Shown here: positions 50,019 through 58,938 of the stretch, piece by piece
Layout of the letters: every line of letters starts with the position of its first letter
How positions within the stretch are numbered: the stretch's first letter is position 1
Source of the DNA: Betaproteobacteria bacterium
GTDB taxonomy: Bacteria; Pseudomonadota; Gammaproteobacteria; Burkholderiales; Casimicrobiaceae
Assembly: GCA_016717855.1 (NCBI GenBank)
Contig: JADKEV010000005.1
Coordinates: forward strand, 124,001-188,000
Direction of reading: 5' to 3'
Length of the DNA stretch: 64,000 nt
Notes under the pieces: generated by a model
Database searches by the model: none
Seen by the model: only the letters and a program-made list of their open reading frames with translations
What the model was told of the DNA's origin: nothing
Made by a program: the position numbers and the translations under genes

Positions 50019-50956
50019 CGGTAGAACTGGTCGTAGGCGAAGTGGAAGAACAGCGGCGCCGAGAACATCAGCGAATCCAGCCGCTCGAGCAGGCCGCCGT
50101 GGCCCGGCAGGAAGTGTCCGGATTCCCGCACGCCCAGGTCGCGTTCGATCGCCGCGGTGGCGACAAAGCCGAGGAATCCGAACAGCCCGATCAGCAGGCC
50201 GGCGATGACCGCCTGGGCCCACGTGAACGGCGTGAACCAGGGCGCCAGCGCCACCCCCGCCAGCGTGGTCAGCGCGATGCCGGCCGCCATTCCCTCGATC
50301 GACAGCCCGGGCCGGACCGTGGCGAGCACCGGGTGCCTGCCGAACCGCCTGTTGACCAGGTAGTGCGCGGTGTCGTTGAGTTGCGTGAGCACGACGAGAT
50401 AGAAGAGCAGGCTCACGCCCGAATTCTTCAGCCCGGGCAGGTCGGGCAGCGCCAGCATGAACGCCAGGTGGCTCACGCAGAACACGGTCGTCATCAGCCC
50501 CCAGTGGATGACGCCCACTGAGCGAAGGAAGCCATGCGTGTCGCCTACCAGCGCCATCCGGATAGGCAGCAGCAGGAACAGGTAGACCGGGATGAACACG
50601 CTGAAAATGCCGTAGACCCCGCTGCCCGCCCAGAAGTACTGCAGAGGTATCGCCAGATACGCCCAAAGCAGCACCTTGTTGTCGGCGCGGCGGGTCGGGG
50701 CCAGGGTGAGGAACTCCTTGAACGCGACGAAACTCACGAGTCCCAGCGCCACCACCGAAAGCCGGCGGTCCAACACCAGCGCCATGAAGAACCCGGCGAC
50801 GATGAACCACCACATCCGGATGCGCAGGCGCACCTCTGCGTCGCGGAGCGGGCGGCGGATCCGGGTCGAGACCGAGGCGCCGATCGTGGCGGCGACCAGC
50901 AGGGTGACCGCCAGGCCCAGAGCGGCGAACAGCGGCTCGGGCATGCGCAAAGTCAT
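50015..50956 (-). CDS. CdsA-like phosphatidate cytidylyltransferase (YnbB type)
   Basis: Multi-pass inner-membrane protein of 313 residues with about seven to eight hydrophobic segments, predicted to form CDP-diacylglycerol from phosphatidic acid and CTP. The C-terminal signature is altered: ERDLGVRESGHFLPGHGGLLERLDS keeps PGHGG and the final RLDS, but the usual KR, KD and DR positions read ER, RE and ER. QLNDTAHYL matches the family's NDTxAY segment. This pattern and the linked acyltransferase resemble E. coli YnbB rather than the essential CdsA. ATG 50956 follows GGGGA; ATG 50944 is possible. Poly-G tracts lie just upstream. Confidence 0.8.
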   Translation of the reverse strand: MTLRMPEPLFAALGLAVTLLVAATIGASVSTRIRRPLRDAEVRLRIRMWWFIVAGFFMALVLDRRLSVVALGLVSFVAFKEFLTLAPTRRADNKVLLWAYLAIPLQYFWAGSGVYGIFSVFIPVYLFLLLPIRMALVGDTHGFLRSVGVIHWGLMTTVFCVSHLAFMLALPDLPGLKNSGVSLLFYLVVLTQLNDTAHYLVNRRFGRHPVLATVRPGLSIEGMAAGIALTTLAGVALAPWFTPFTWAQAVIAGLLIGLFGFLGFVATAAIERDLGVRESGHFLPGHGGLLERLDSLMFSAPLFFHFAYDQFYR

Positions 50957-50974
50957 GTCCCCGCCCGCCGGGGC

Positions 50975-51013
50975 GGGGGGGGGGGGGGGGCCGGGCGGGG
51001 GGGGGGGGGGGGG
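50975..51013. repeat. Double poly-G tract in the cdsA-like / hemE divergent region
   Basis: G16 (50975-50990), the spacer CCGGGC, then G17 (50997-51013) on the plus strand. They lie 18 bp upstream of the cdsA-like start (minus strand) and about 220 bp before hemE. The rest of the 274-bp gap is GC-rich without recognisable genes apart from the hemE promoter. Confidence 0.85.
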
Positions 51014-51195
51014 CCCGCCCACCCGGTGCTCAAGACCCGATCCGACCCGCATTCAGGCAATACGCAATCCCGCAAATCGATCCCCGTTGGGCAGCGGTCG
51101 GCCGGGGCTGTCTGCGTCCGTGGCCGCCGCTGCGACTATCGTGCTTCTGGCGGCATTCTAGTCCACGCGGCGCGTCCATTGCGCGAAGCAGCGCC

Positions 51196-51204
51196 TGCTA
51201 CACT
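51196..51204 (+). promoter_or_regulatory. Extended -10 promoter candidate of hemE
   Basis: TGC followed by TACACT (51199-51204) makes an extended -10 element; the transcript would start near 51211, 20 nt before the hemE ATG. No good -35 box is present, which is tolerated by extended -10 promoters. Confidence 0.4.
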
Positions 51205-51230
51205 CCCGGTCTCGCAATCGGGTCACTTCC

Positions 51231-52292
51231 ATGCCGGCTCTGCAGAACGACACTTTCCTCCGCGCGCTCGCGCGCCAGCCCACCCCTTACACGCCGGTCT
51301 GGCTGATGCGGCAGGCGGGGCGCTACCTCCCCGAATACACCGCCACGCGCCAGCGCGCCGGGAGCTTCCTGGCGCTGGCCCACAGCCCCGATCTGGCCAC
51401 CGAGGTCACGCTGCAGCCGCTGCAGCGCTATGCGCTCGACGCGGCAATCCTGTTCTCGGACATCCTCACCGTTCCCGATGCGATGGGCCTGGGTTTGTAT
51501 TTCGCGGATGGCGAAGGGCCGCGCTTCCGGCATCCCCTGCGCGATGAGGCCGCGATCGCGGCGCTCGTGGTGCCGGACATGTCGAAGCTGCGCTACGTGT
51601 TCGATGCCGTTGCCCAGATCCGCGGCGCCCTGGGCGGGTCCGTGCCGCTGATCGGTTTCTCCGGCAGTCCGTTCACGCTGGCTTGCTACATGATCGAAGG
51701 CCAGGGCAGCGACTCGTTCGCCACAGCCAAGAAGCTCCTCTATTCGCGGCCGGACCTGATGCACCACCTGCTCGACGTGACGGCAAGCGCGGTGACCAGC
51801 TACCTGAACGAGCAGATTCGTGCCGGTGCGCAGGCGGTCATGGTGTTCGACACGTGGGGAGGCCTGCTCTCCGACGCCGCATACAAGACGTTTTCCCTCG
51901 CCTACATGGCCCGCATCATGTCCGGGCTGATCCGTGAGTGCGATGGCCGGACCGTGCCGCGGATCGTCTTCACCAAGGGCGGCGGGCAGTGGCTGGAGAG
52001 CATTGCCGGCTGCGGCTGCGACGCGGTGGGGCTCGACTGGACGACCGACATCGGCGCCGCGCGCGAGCGCGTCGGCCACCAGGTCGCGCTGCAGGGGAAT
52101 TTCGATCCGGCGATCCTGATGAGCACGCCTGCGGCCATTGCCGCCGAGGCCGCCCGCATCATCGCCGCCTACGGGCCGCACCCGGGTCACGTCTTCAATC
52201 TCGGGCACGGGATATGGCAGCAAACGCCGCCCGAGCACGTGCGGATACTGGTTGACAAAGTCCGCGAGTGCTCCAGTTCAAGCCGCTCATAG
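51231..52292 (+). CDS. hemE: Uroporphyrinogen decarboxylase
   Basis: Decarboxylates the four acetates of uroporphyrinogen III to coproporphyrinogen III; 353 residues, normal. The hallmarks PVWLMRQAGRYLPEY (N-terminal signature with Arg), ILFSDILTVPDAMG (catalytic Asp) and IGFSGSPFTLACYMIEG are intact. The C-terminal FNLGHGIWQQTPPEHV matches, though the usual PEN... His-Gly segment reads with Trp-Gln. It precedes priA, a neighbourhood seen in Burkholderiales. Confidence 0.96.
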   Translation: MPALQNDTFLRALARQPTPYTPVWLMRQAGRYLPEYTATRQRAGSFLALAHSPDLATEVTLQPLQRYALDAAILFSDILTVPDAMGLGLYFADGEGPRFRHPLRDEAAIAALVVPDMSKLRYVFDAVAQIRGALGGSVPLIGFSGSPFTLACYMIEGQGSDSFATAKKLLYSRPDLMHHLLDVTASAVTSYLNEQIRAGAQAVMVFDTWGGLLSDAAYKTFSLAYMARIMSGLIRECDGRTVPRIVFTKGGGQWLESIAGCGCDAVGLDWTTDIGAARERVGHQVALQGNFDPAILMSTPAAIAAEAARIIAAYGPHPGHVFNLGHGIWQQTPPEHVRILVDKVRECSSSSRS

Positions 52293-52831
52293 CGGCACCG
52301 CCCGGACTTTGAAAATTGGGCTTGACATCCGCGAAAATCCTGCTCTCCCGCGCCAGTTATGCACATTGCGGGGCCTTAGGTGCCGTGTCGAACGGTAGCC
52401 TGCCCGGAACTCCAGATTCCTCGGTGCAGTGTATTGTTTTTAAACGGTAAATCGTCCGACGTGGGAAGCCACTCCAAGACCGCGAATGGCTTGGGAATGG
52501 CGTCTGGATGCGGCTTGGCGACCAATAACCCACACTCTTATCCACAGGACGAGGGGTTTCGCCGAAAAATCGCTGAAAATTAAGGAACTTGGCGCGGACT
52601 TCAAAGAAGCGTCTCAATTTGCGCCCCTATCTGCGCGTGCCGCGTTCCTGCCGCGTCGATCGAATGCGTGATGAACGGGTGGGCCGGAGAAGTGCGCGGA
52701 CTCGCGCGGGAAGCGCATGCCTTACGTGCGATGATTGAGCCGCTCGGCGCGCGGCATCCGGCGAGTCTGCTTCGGCGAGGCGCGCAGCCACAATCACCAA
52801 TCGACCGCCACGGCACACTTATTTTCCCTCC
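52293..52831. other. Long hemE-priA intergenic region with a DnaA-box match
   Basis: 539 bp without a convincing gene; base composition is more AT-rich at 52430-52600. A perfect DnaA 9-mer TTATCCACA lies at 52538-52546. TTGACA at 52322-52327 has no matching -10 box. The small open frames here (up to 86 codons, both strands) lack ribosome-binding sites and coding character, so I call none. Confidence 0.55.
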
Positions 52832-55021
52832 ATGAAGCTCCTTCGCGTCGCGCTGCCAGTACCCGTGTTCCGCGAGTTCGACTATCTTGCACCCGCCGCC
52901 GAAGCGGTGCTTCCAGGTCGCTGCGTGCGCGTGAGGTTGGGTCCGCGCCGCCTCCTCGGCGTCGTCGTCGACCTGCCCCTGGAGTCGCCGGTCCCGCGCG
53001 CAACGCTGCTGGCCATTGACAGCTACGCCGACGACCTGCCCCAGGTGCCGCCGGACGTGCTCGCCCTCGCCCGCTTCGCAGCGGACTACTACCAATATCC
53101 GCTGGGCCTCGCGCTGCAGCATGCGGTACCGCCGCGCGGCCGGCAAGGCGCGCCGCTGCGTGCGGAGAAACCAGCGGCGTATCGCCTGACCGCGGCGGGC
53201 GCCGCCGGACTCCGGAACCTCCCGGCGCGCGCCAGCCGCCAGGCGCAACTGGCGGCGGCGCTGGCGGGGGGGCAAAGCATCGCGCGTGCCGAATTGCTTG
53301 CCAACTCACCGGCAGCGGGCGCGGTGCTCGCCCGCTGGCTGGCCTCAGGCTGGATCGAACTCGCGGCGCCGGAACAGGATCCGGAACGCGAAGGCACGGC
53401 CCTGCTTCCCGACCTGAACGCGGCCCAGGCCACGGCAGTGCAGGCCATCGTCGCGGCGGCCGCTTCGTTCCAGACGTTCCTGCTGCACGGCGTGACCGCA
53501 AGCGGCAAGACCGAGGTGTACCTGAGCGCGGCCGCGGCCGCGATCGCGCGGGGGCAGCAGGTGCTGATGCTGGTGCCGGAGATCAACCTGACGCCGCAGC
53601 TGGCGGACCGGATCCGCCGCGCCCTGCCGTTCGCGCGCATCGTCTTGCTCCACAGCAATCTTCCCGATGCGCAGCGCCTTGTCGCCTGGCGGCAGGCTGC
53701 CGAGGGCGACGCCCAGTTCGTGCTCGGCACACGCCTGGCGGTGTTCGCCCCCCTCCCCCGCCTCGGGCTCGTCGTCGTCGACGAAGAACACGACATGTCG
53801 TACAAGCAGCAGGACGGGTTGCGCTACGTCGCGCGCGACCTGGCCGTGTATCGCGCCCGCCTGCGCGGCGTTCCCGTCGTCCTGGGCAGCGCAACACCAG
53901 CAATGGAAACGCTCTGGCAGGCGCGCGCCGGGCGCTACCTGCTGTTGCCATTGCCCGAGCGCGCGATAGCGGGCGCGCCCCCGGCGATCCGCCTGGTGCC
54001 GCAACGCGACAAGCAAACCATCGGCGGCATTGCGGCCGCACTGCGCGCGGCGCTGGCGGCGAACCTGGCGCGCGGCGAGCAGTCGCTGTTGTTCATCAAC
54101 CGGCGCGGCTACGCGCCCTCGTTGTTGTGCGCAGCCTGCGCATGGGCCGCGCAATGCCACCGCTGCAGCGCGCGGCTGGTCGTCCACCTGGGCGAGCAAT
54201 GTCTGCGCTGCCATCACTGCGGGCACGAAGAGCCGGTTCCGCGGGCTTGTCCGCGCTGCGGCGACCAGGACCTGCTGCCCCTCGGGTTCGGCACCCAGCG
54301 GCTGGAGGGCGTGCTGCGCGAGCTGTTCCCCGCGGCGCGGATCGCCAGGGTCGACGCCGATTCCACGCGCCGGAAAGGCACATGGGCCTCGCTGCTGCAG
54401 GCGATCCTCGACCGGGAACTCGACATCCTGGTGGGCACGCAGATGATGGTTAAGGGCCATGACTTTCCCGGGCTCACGCTGGTCGGCGTGCTGGGCGCCG
54501 ACAACGCGCTGTACAGCGCGGACTTCCGCGCCACGGAGCGCCTCTTTGCCCAACTCACGCAGGTATCGGGACGCGCCGGCCGCGCCGACCTGCCCGGCGA
54601 AGTCATCATCCAGACCGACTTCCCCGCGCATCCGCTCTATCAATCGCTGCTGCGCCACGACTACGAAGCCCATGCGGAGAGCCTGCTTGCCGAGCGCCGC
54701 CAGCTCGAGTTGCCGCCCTGTTCGCGCCTGGCGCTGCTGCGCGCCGAAGCGGCGCAACGGAGCGCCATCGAGAGCTTTCTCGCTGCCGCCCACGCCGAAG
54801 GTCAGGAGCTGGCGCGCGAGTCCGGCGGCGTGCGGGTCTTCCCCGCAGTCGCCGCGCGGATGGCGCGCCGCGCCGGATTCGAGCGCGCGCACATTCTTGT
54901 GCAGTCGGCGGCGATGCGGCCGTTGCAGGATTTCCTTGGCGCCTGGCGGGCCTGGCTGGTTGACAACGCACCCCGGAACGTCCGCTGGGCCCTCGACGTG
55001 GACCCGCAAGAGCTCGATTGA
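52832..55021 (+). CDS. priA: Primosomal protein N' (PriA helicase)
   Basis: Restarts stalled replication forks by recognising branched DNA and loading the primosome; 729 residues. N-terminal 3'-end-binding domain (LRVALPVPVFREFDYLAP), winged-helix region, helicase with Walker A GVTASGKTEVY, DEEH box VVDEEHD, LGSATPAMETLW, and a Cys-rich zinc module (CAACAWAAQCHRCSARL to CPRCGDQDLLPLG, eight Cys) inside helicase lobe 2. The C-terminal HVDPxxD-like end reads WALDVDPQELD. It is followed at 100 bp by argS. Confidence 0.96.
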   Translation: MKLLRVALPVPVFREFDYLAPAAEAVLPGRCVRVRLGPRRLLGVVVDLPLESPVPRATLLAIDSYADDLPQVPPDVLALARFAADYYQYPLGLALQHAVPPRGRQGAPLRAEKPAAYRLTAAGAAGLRNLPARASRQAQLAAALAGGQSIARAELLANSPAAGAVLARWLASGWIELAAPEQDPEREGTALLPDLNAAQATAVQAIVAAAASFQTFLLHGVTASGKTEVYLSAAAAAIARGQQVLMLVPEINLTPQLADRIRRALPFARIVLLHSNLPDAQRLVAWRQAAEGDAQFVLGTRLAVFAPLPRLGLVVVDEEHDMSYKQQDGLRYVARDLAVYRARLRGVPVVLGSATPAMETLWQARAGRYLLLPLPERAIAGAPPAIRLVPQRDKQTIGGIAAALRAALAANLARGEQSLLFINRRGYAPSLLCAACAWAAQCHRCSARLVVHLGEQCLRCHHCGHEEPVPRACPRCGDQDLLPLGFGTQRLEGVLRELFPAARIARVDADSTRRKGTWASLLQAILDRELDILVGTQMMVKGHDFPGLTLVGVLGADNALYSADFRATERLFAQLTQVSGRAGRADLPGEVIIQTDFPAHPLYQSLLRHDYEAHAESLLAERRQLELPPCSRLALLRAEAAQRSAIESFLAAAHAEGQELARESGGVRVFPAVAARMARRAGFERAHILVQSAAMRPLQDFLGAWRAWLVDNAPRNVRWALDVDPQELD

Positions 55022-55119
55022 AAGACCCGGCGCGCGGCGCCGCGATCATGGCAGATCACTGTCCGGACCGCGCTGATGCCACCCGGTATAATGGCCCTCC
55101 CTTCCGGTTTTCGCCCAAC

Positions 55120-56775
55120 GTGAGCGCTCCCATCGACCTTCGATCCGAACTGCAGGAATGGCTGTCCGCGGCCATCGCCCAAGCCGCGCCAGGCGCCGAG
55201 GCAGCCGCCGCGCTTGAGCGCCCGAAGCAGGCGGCGCACGGCGACTATGCGACGACGGTCGCCCTGCAGCTCGCGCGCACTTTGCGCGCCAACCCGCGCG
55301 AGGTTGCTGCGCGCATCGTTGCCGCGCTCGCGCCGTCGCCGCTGGTTGCGTCCGCCACGATCGCCGGCGCCGGCTACATCAACATCGAGCTGACTCCGTT
55401 CGCGCGCCACGCGGCTGTGCGCGAAATCCATGCGCGTGGCGCGGCATTCGGAACCGGCGCGGCGGGCCGCGGACGGCGGGTGATGATCGAGTTCGTCTCG
55501 GCGAACCCGACCGGCCCGTTGCACGTCGGGCATGGCCGCCAGGCGGCCATCGGCGACGCGCTGGCCAACCTGCTCGCGGCCCAGGGCTGGCAGGCCTATC
55601 GCGAGTTCTACTACAACGATGCCGGTGAGCAGATCAACAATCTGACGCGCTCGGTGCAGGCGCGGGTGCAGCAGTTGCGCGATCCCGGCGCACCGTTTCC
55701 GGAAGCCGCCTATCACGGCGAGTATGTCCGCGAACTCGCGCGCGATTATGTCGCGGCCCATCCTGGAGACCCCGCTGCCAACGACGCCGAAGCGGTGCGG
55801 GTGTTCGCGGTCGCCGCGCTGCGGCGGGAACAGGACATGGACCTGGCCGCCTTCGGCGTCAGGTTCGACAACTACTACCTGGAATCGTCGCTGTACACCG
55901 GCGGGCTCGTCAAGCGCACGGTCGACGCGCTGGTCGCTTCGGGCAAGACGTACGAGCAGGACGGCGCGCTATGGCTGAAGACCACCGGCTACGGGGACGA
56001 CAAGGACCGGGTGATGCGAAAGTCCGACGGCGCGTTCACCTACTTCGTCCCCGACGTCGCCTATCACGTCACCAAGTGGGAGCGGGGATTCGCGCGCGTG
56101 ATCAACGTGCAGGGCGCCGATCACCACTCGACGCTCACGCGGGTCCGGGCCGGGCTGCGCGCGCTGGACATCGGCATTCCGGAAGGTTATCCGGACTACC
56201 TGATTCACCAGATGGTCACCGTGATGCGCGGCGGCGAGGAAATCAAGATCAGCAAGCGCGCGGGCAGCTACGTGACGGTGCGCGACCTGATCGACGAAGT
56301 CGGGCGGGACGCGGTGCGGTTTCTTTTCCTGATGCGCAAGTCCGACTCGCACCTGACCTTCGACGTCGAGCTGGCCAAGGCGAAGACCGAGGAGAACCCG
56401 GTCTACTACGTCCAGTACGGTCATGCGCGGATCTGCAGCGTGCTGCGCCAGGCCCACCAGGCGGGAATCGACCCCGGTGTCATCCTGCGGGCCGGGCTCG
56501 ACCCGCTGGCCAGCCCCTACGAGAACGCGCTGCTGCGCCTGCTCGCGGATTATCCGGCGGTCGTCGAAACCGCGGGCCGCGAACTCGCCCCGCATCTGAT
56601 CCCGTTCTACCTCAAGGATTTGGCCGCCGCCTTTCACAGCTACTATAATGCGGAACACTTTTTGGTGAAGGATCCGGACTTGCGACTTGCCCGCCTCAGC
56701 CTCGTTGCGGCAACCGGCCAGGTACTGAAAAACGGCCTGGCCCTGCTTGGCGTCGGCGCGCCGGAACAGATGTGA
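55120..56775 (+). CDS. argS: Arginyl-tRNA synthetase
   Basis: Class I aminoacyl-tRNA synthetase, about 551 residues from GTG 55120. Add-1 tRNA-binding N-terminal domain (KQAAHGDYATTVALQLA), HIGH motif as HVGHGRQAAIGDAL, KMSKS-like KISKRAGSYVTVRDLID and an anticodon-binding domain ending LALLGVGAPEQM. The frame is open to a TTG at 55018 overlapping the priA stop, but residues before SAPIDLRSEL are not family-like, and a TATAAT box (55087-55092) lies within that extension, so the GTG is preferred. The stop overlaps the SPOR gene start (TGATG). Confidence 0.93.
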   Translation: MSAPIDLRSELQEWLSAAIAQAAPGAEAAAALERPKQAAHGDYATTVALQLARTLRANPREVAARIVAALAPSPLVASATIAGAGYINIELTPFARHAAVREIHARGAAFGTGAAGRGRRVMIEFVSANPTGPLHVGHGRQAAIGDALANLLAAQGWQAYREFYYNDAGEQINNLTRSVQARVQQLRDPGAPFPEAAYHGEYVRELARDYVAAHPGDPAANDAEAVRVFAVAALRREQDMDLAAFGVRFDNYYLESSLYTGGLVKRTVDALVASGKTYEQDGALWLKTTGYGDDKDRVMRKSDGAFTYFVPDVAYHVTKWERGFARVINVQGADHHSTLTRVRAGLRALDIGIPEGYPDYLIHQMVTVMRGGEEIKISKRAGSYVTVRDLIDEVGRDAVRFLFLMRKSDSHLTFDVELAKAKTEENPVYYVQYGHARICSVLRQAHQAGIDPGVILRAGLDPLASPYENALLRLLADYPAVVETAGRELAPHLIPFYLKDLAAAFHSYYNAEHFLVKDPDLRLARLSLVAATGQVLKNGLALLGVGAPEQM

Positions 56776-57377
56776 TGGACCCGGCTGACAACGCCGGCCG
56801 GGCGCGCCGGCTCTCCGTGCCGAAGCGGCACAATGGCGGCACCCTGCTGGGTGTGATCATCGGCTTCGTGCTGGGTCTCGGCGTCGCGGCGGCGATTGCC
56901 TGGGTGCTGACCAAGACGCCCAATCCGTTCGACGGCAAGTCGGTGAAGCCCGACGTGACCAGCCCGCACTTGTCCAGCGTGGAGCGCGATGCCGCGAAGC
57001 AGGGAGACCGGCCACGCTTCGATTTCAGCAAGATCCTGCCCGGCACCGAAGAGCGCAAGCCACAGAAGGAGGACGCGGCGGCAGGCCCGGCCAAGGACAA
57101 GCGCGAGCCGCCGGTGGCCGCACCTGAGCCCGCGGACAAGGGCGGCAAATTCTACCTGCAGGCAGGCGCATATCAGAGCGCCGCCGACGCCGAGGACCAG
57201 CGCGCGAAGCTGGCCTTGATGGGCATCGAAGCATCGATGCAGACCGTCGCGATGCCGGACAAGGGAAACATCAGCCGCGTCCGCCTCGGCCCCTACGGCA
57301 GCGCCGAAGAAATGAATCAGGTGAAGGCGGAATTGCTCAAGCGCGGCGTGGCGACGGCGGTCATCAGAAACCCCTGA
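56775..57377 (+). CDS. SPOR-domain inner-membrane protein (FtsN/DedD-like)
   Basis: Bitopic protein of 200 residues: a short cytoplasmic N-terminus, one membrane helix (TLLGVIIGFVLGLGVAAAIAW, about 23-44), a Pro/Lys-rich periplasmic linker and a C-terminal SPOR domain (KFYLQAGAYQSAADAEDQRAKL to VRLGPYGSAEEMNQVKAELL) that binds denuded glycan at the septum. It is translationally coupled to argS and upstream of dsbA, a conserved betaproteobacterial order. Likely a division protein. Confidence 0.9.
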   Translation: MDPADNAGRARRLSVPKRHNGGTLLGVIIGFVLGLGVAAAIAWVLTKTPNPFDGKSVKPDVTSPHLSSVERDAAKQGDRPRFDFSKILPGTEERKPQKEDAAAGPAKDKREPPVAAPEPADKGGKFYLQAGAYQSAADAEDQRAKLALMGIEASMQTVAMPDKGNISRVRLGPYGSAEEMNQVKAELLKRGVATAVIRNP

Positions 57378-57478
57378 CCGGCCGTTACCGAACTTTGCGG
57401 CGCATGGTTGTCCAACAGGACCGCCGGCAGGATGCCGGGCAGTCATACGAAATTCGACAAACCGAAGTGGAGATGTGC

Positions 57479-58114
57479 ATGAAGATGATGCGATGGGTTG
57501 TTCGCGGCGCGGCGGCGTTCGCATTGATGGCGGGCGCTCTGGCCCTCGCGGCGGACCTGCAGGAAGGAAAGGACTTTCGCCGGCTGGACAAACCCCAGCC
57601 CGTGGAGACCGGCAAGAAGATCGAGGTAATCGAGTTCTTCTCCTTTTCCTGCCCGCATTGCAAGGATATCGAGCCCATCCTCTCGGCCTGGGTGAAGAAG
57701 CTCCCGGCCGACGTCCAGTTGCGGCGCATTCCGGCGCAATTCTCGCCCGTATGGACGGGAACGTCGAAAGTCTGGTACACGCTCGAGGGCCTCAATGAGG
57801 AGCGGCTGATTCCCGCGGTCTTCACCGCGATCCACGGCCAGAATCTGCGCCTCGACCAGGACAAGGCGTTCTTCGACTGGGCGGTCACGCAGGGGCTGGA
57901 TCGCAAGAAGGTCGAGGACATGTACAACTCGTTTTCGGTCAACGGCAAGGTCGCGCGGGCCAAGACGCTGGTGCAGAACTACAACGTGCAGAGCGTTCCG
58001 AACTTCGTTGTCGACGGCAAGTACACGACCGACACATCGCAGCCGAAGCGCCACGAAGATGTGCCGCCCCTCCTCGACAAGCTGATCGACAAGGCGCGGG
58101 CCGAACGCAAGTGA
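57479..58114 (+). CDS. dsbA: Thiol:disulfide interchange protein DsbA
   Basis: Periplasmic oxidase that introduces disulfides into folding proteins; 211 residues. Start 57479 has GGAG with 6-nt spacing; an in-frame ATG at 57473 is too close to it. The signal peptide ends near LALA-AD; the thioredoxin fold has the active site CPHC (Cys58/Cys61) and the cis-Pro loop VQSVPNFVVDG. The disulfide-rich secreted protease at 24.4 kb would be a plausible client. SPOR and SDR genes flank it on the same strand. Confidence 0.96.
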   Translation: MKMMRWVVRGAAAFALMAGALALAADLQEGKDFRRLDKPQPVETGKKIEVIEFFSFSCPHCKDIEPILSAWVKKLPADVQLRRIPAQFSPVWTGTSKVWYTLEGLNEERLIPAVFTAIHGQNLRLDQDKAFFDWAVTQGLDRKKVEDMYNSFSVNGKVARAKTLVQNYNVQSVPNFVVDGKYTTDTSQPKRHEDVPPLLDKLIDKARAERK

Positions 58115-58158
58115 CGGCACAGGCCGGCCCCGCCGCGCGGCTTGCCGGTTGAGGACGG

Positions 58159-58938
58159 ATGAAGGTATTTCTCACCGGCGCATCGAGCGGCATCGGCGTG
58201 GCGCTGGCCCGTGCCTACGCCGCCAGTGCGGCGCCGGGCAGCCTGACTCTCGGTCTGTTTGCGCGCCGCCAGGAAGCATTGCTTGAAGTGGCCGGCGAGA
58301 TCGCGACGGCATACGGGCAAAAGGTCGTCACCTATATCGGAGACGTCCGCGTCCCCGCTGACCTCCAGCACGCCGGCGCCGAGTTCCTCTCCCGCTTCGG
58401 CGCACCCGATATCGTCATCGCCAACGCCGGCGTGTCGCGCGGGACGCTGACCGAGTACGCCGAAGACCTGCCGGCATTCGCCGCGGTGTTCGAAACCAAC
58501 GTGCTGGGGATGGTGCACACGTTCCAGCCGTTCCTGGCCGCGATGCGCGCCGCGGGCGGCGGCACGCTGGTCGGCATCGCTAGCGTCGCCGGCTTTCGCG
58601 GCCTGCCCGGCTCCGGCGCCTATTCGGCCTCCAAGGCCGCCGCGATCAGTTACCTGGAAAGCCTGCGCGTCGAAGAGCGGGCGCAAGGCATCAAGGTCGT
58701 CACCTTGTGTCCGGGCTACATCGCCACGCCGCTGACGGCGAAGAATCCGTACAAGATGCCGTTCCTGCTGCAACCCGACGACGCCGCCGCGCGGATGCTC
58801 CGGGTGATCGCCGCCGGCCGCAAATTCGCGGTCGTGCCCTGGCAGATGGCGATAGTCGGCCGCTTGCTCAGGTGCCTCCCGCGCTGGATCTACGACCGCG
58901 TCCTGGCCGGAAAGAAACGCAAGCCACGGGTCCCTTGA
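58159..58938 (+). CDS. Short-chain dehydrogenase/reductase
   Basis: Classical SDR of 259 residues: cofactor motif TGASSGIG (residues ~6-13), NAG motif IVIANAGVS, catalytic Ser in GIASVAG and YSASKAA. The C-terminal region contains a hydrophobic, basic tail (VVPWQMAIVGRLLRCLPRWIYDRVLAGKKRKPR) that may bind the membrane. Family members near argS-dsbA in betaproteobacteria have no proven substrate; a lipid or ketoacyl substrate is plausible. It is convergent with the LuxR-type gene with no gap, no clear terminator. Confidence 0.88.
   Translation: MKVFLTGASSGIGVALARAYAASAAPGSLTLGLFARRQEALLEVAGEIATAYGQKVVTYIGDVRVPADLQHAGAEFLSRFGAPDIVIANAGVSRGTLTEYAEDLPAFAAVFETNVLGMVHTFQPFLAAMRAAGGGTLVGIASVAGFRGLPGSGAYSASKAAAISYLESLRVEERAQGIKVVTLCPGYIATPLTAKNPYKMPFLLQPDDAAARMLRVIAAGRKFAVVPWQMAIVGRLLRCLPRWIYDRVLAGKKRKPRVP

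Noticed and set aside
52357..52617. 86-codon minus-strand frame in the hemE-priA gap
   Set aside because: No ribosome-binding site and no coding bias or recognisable motif.
53345..55009. 554-codon minus-strand frame opposite priA
   Set aside because: Shadow frame; priA is intact with all helicase and zinc motifs.
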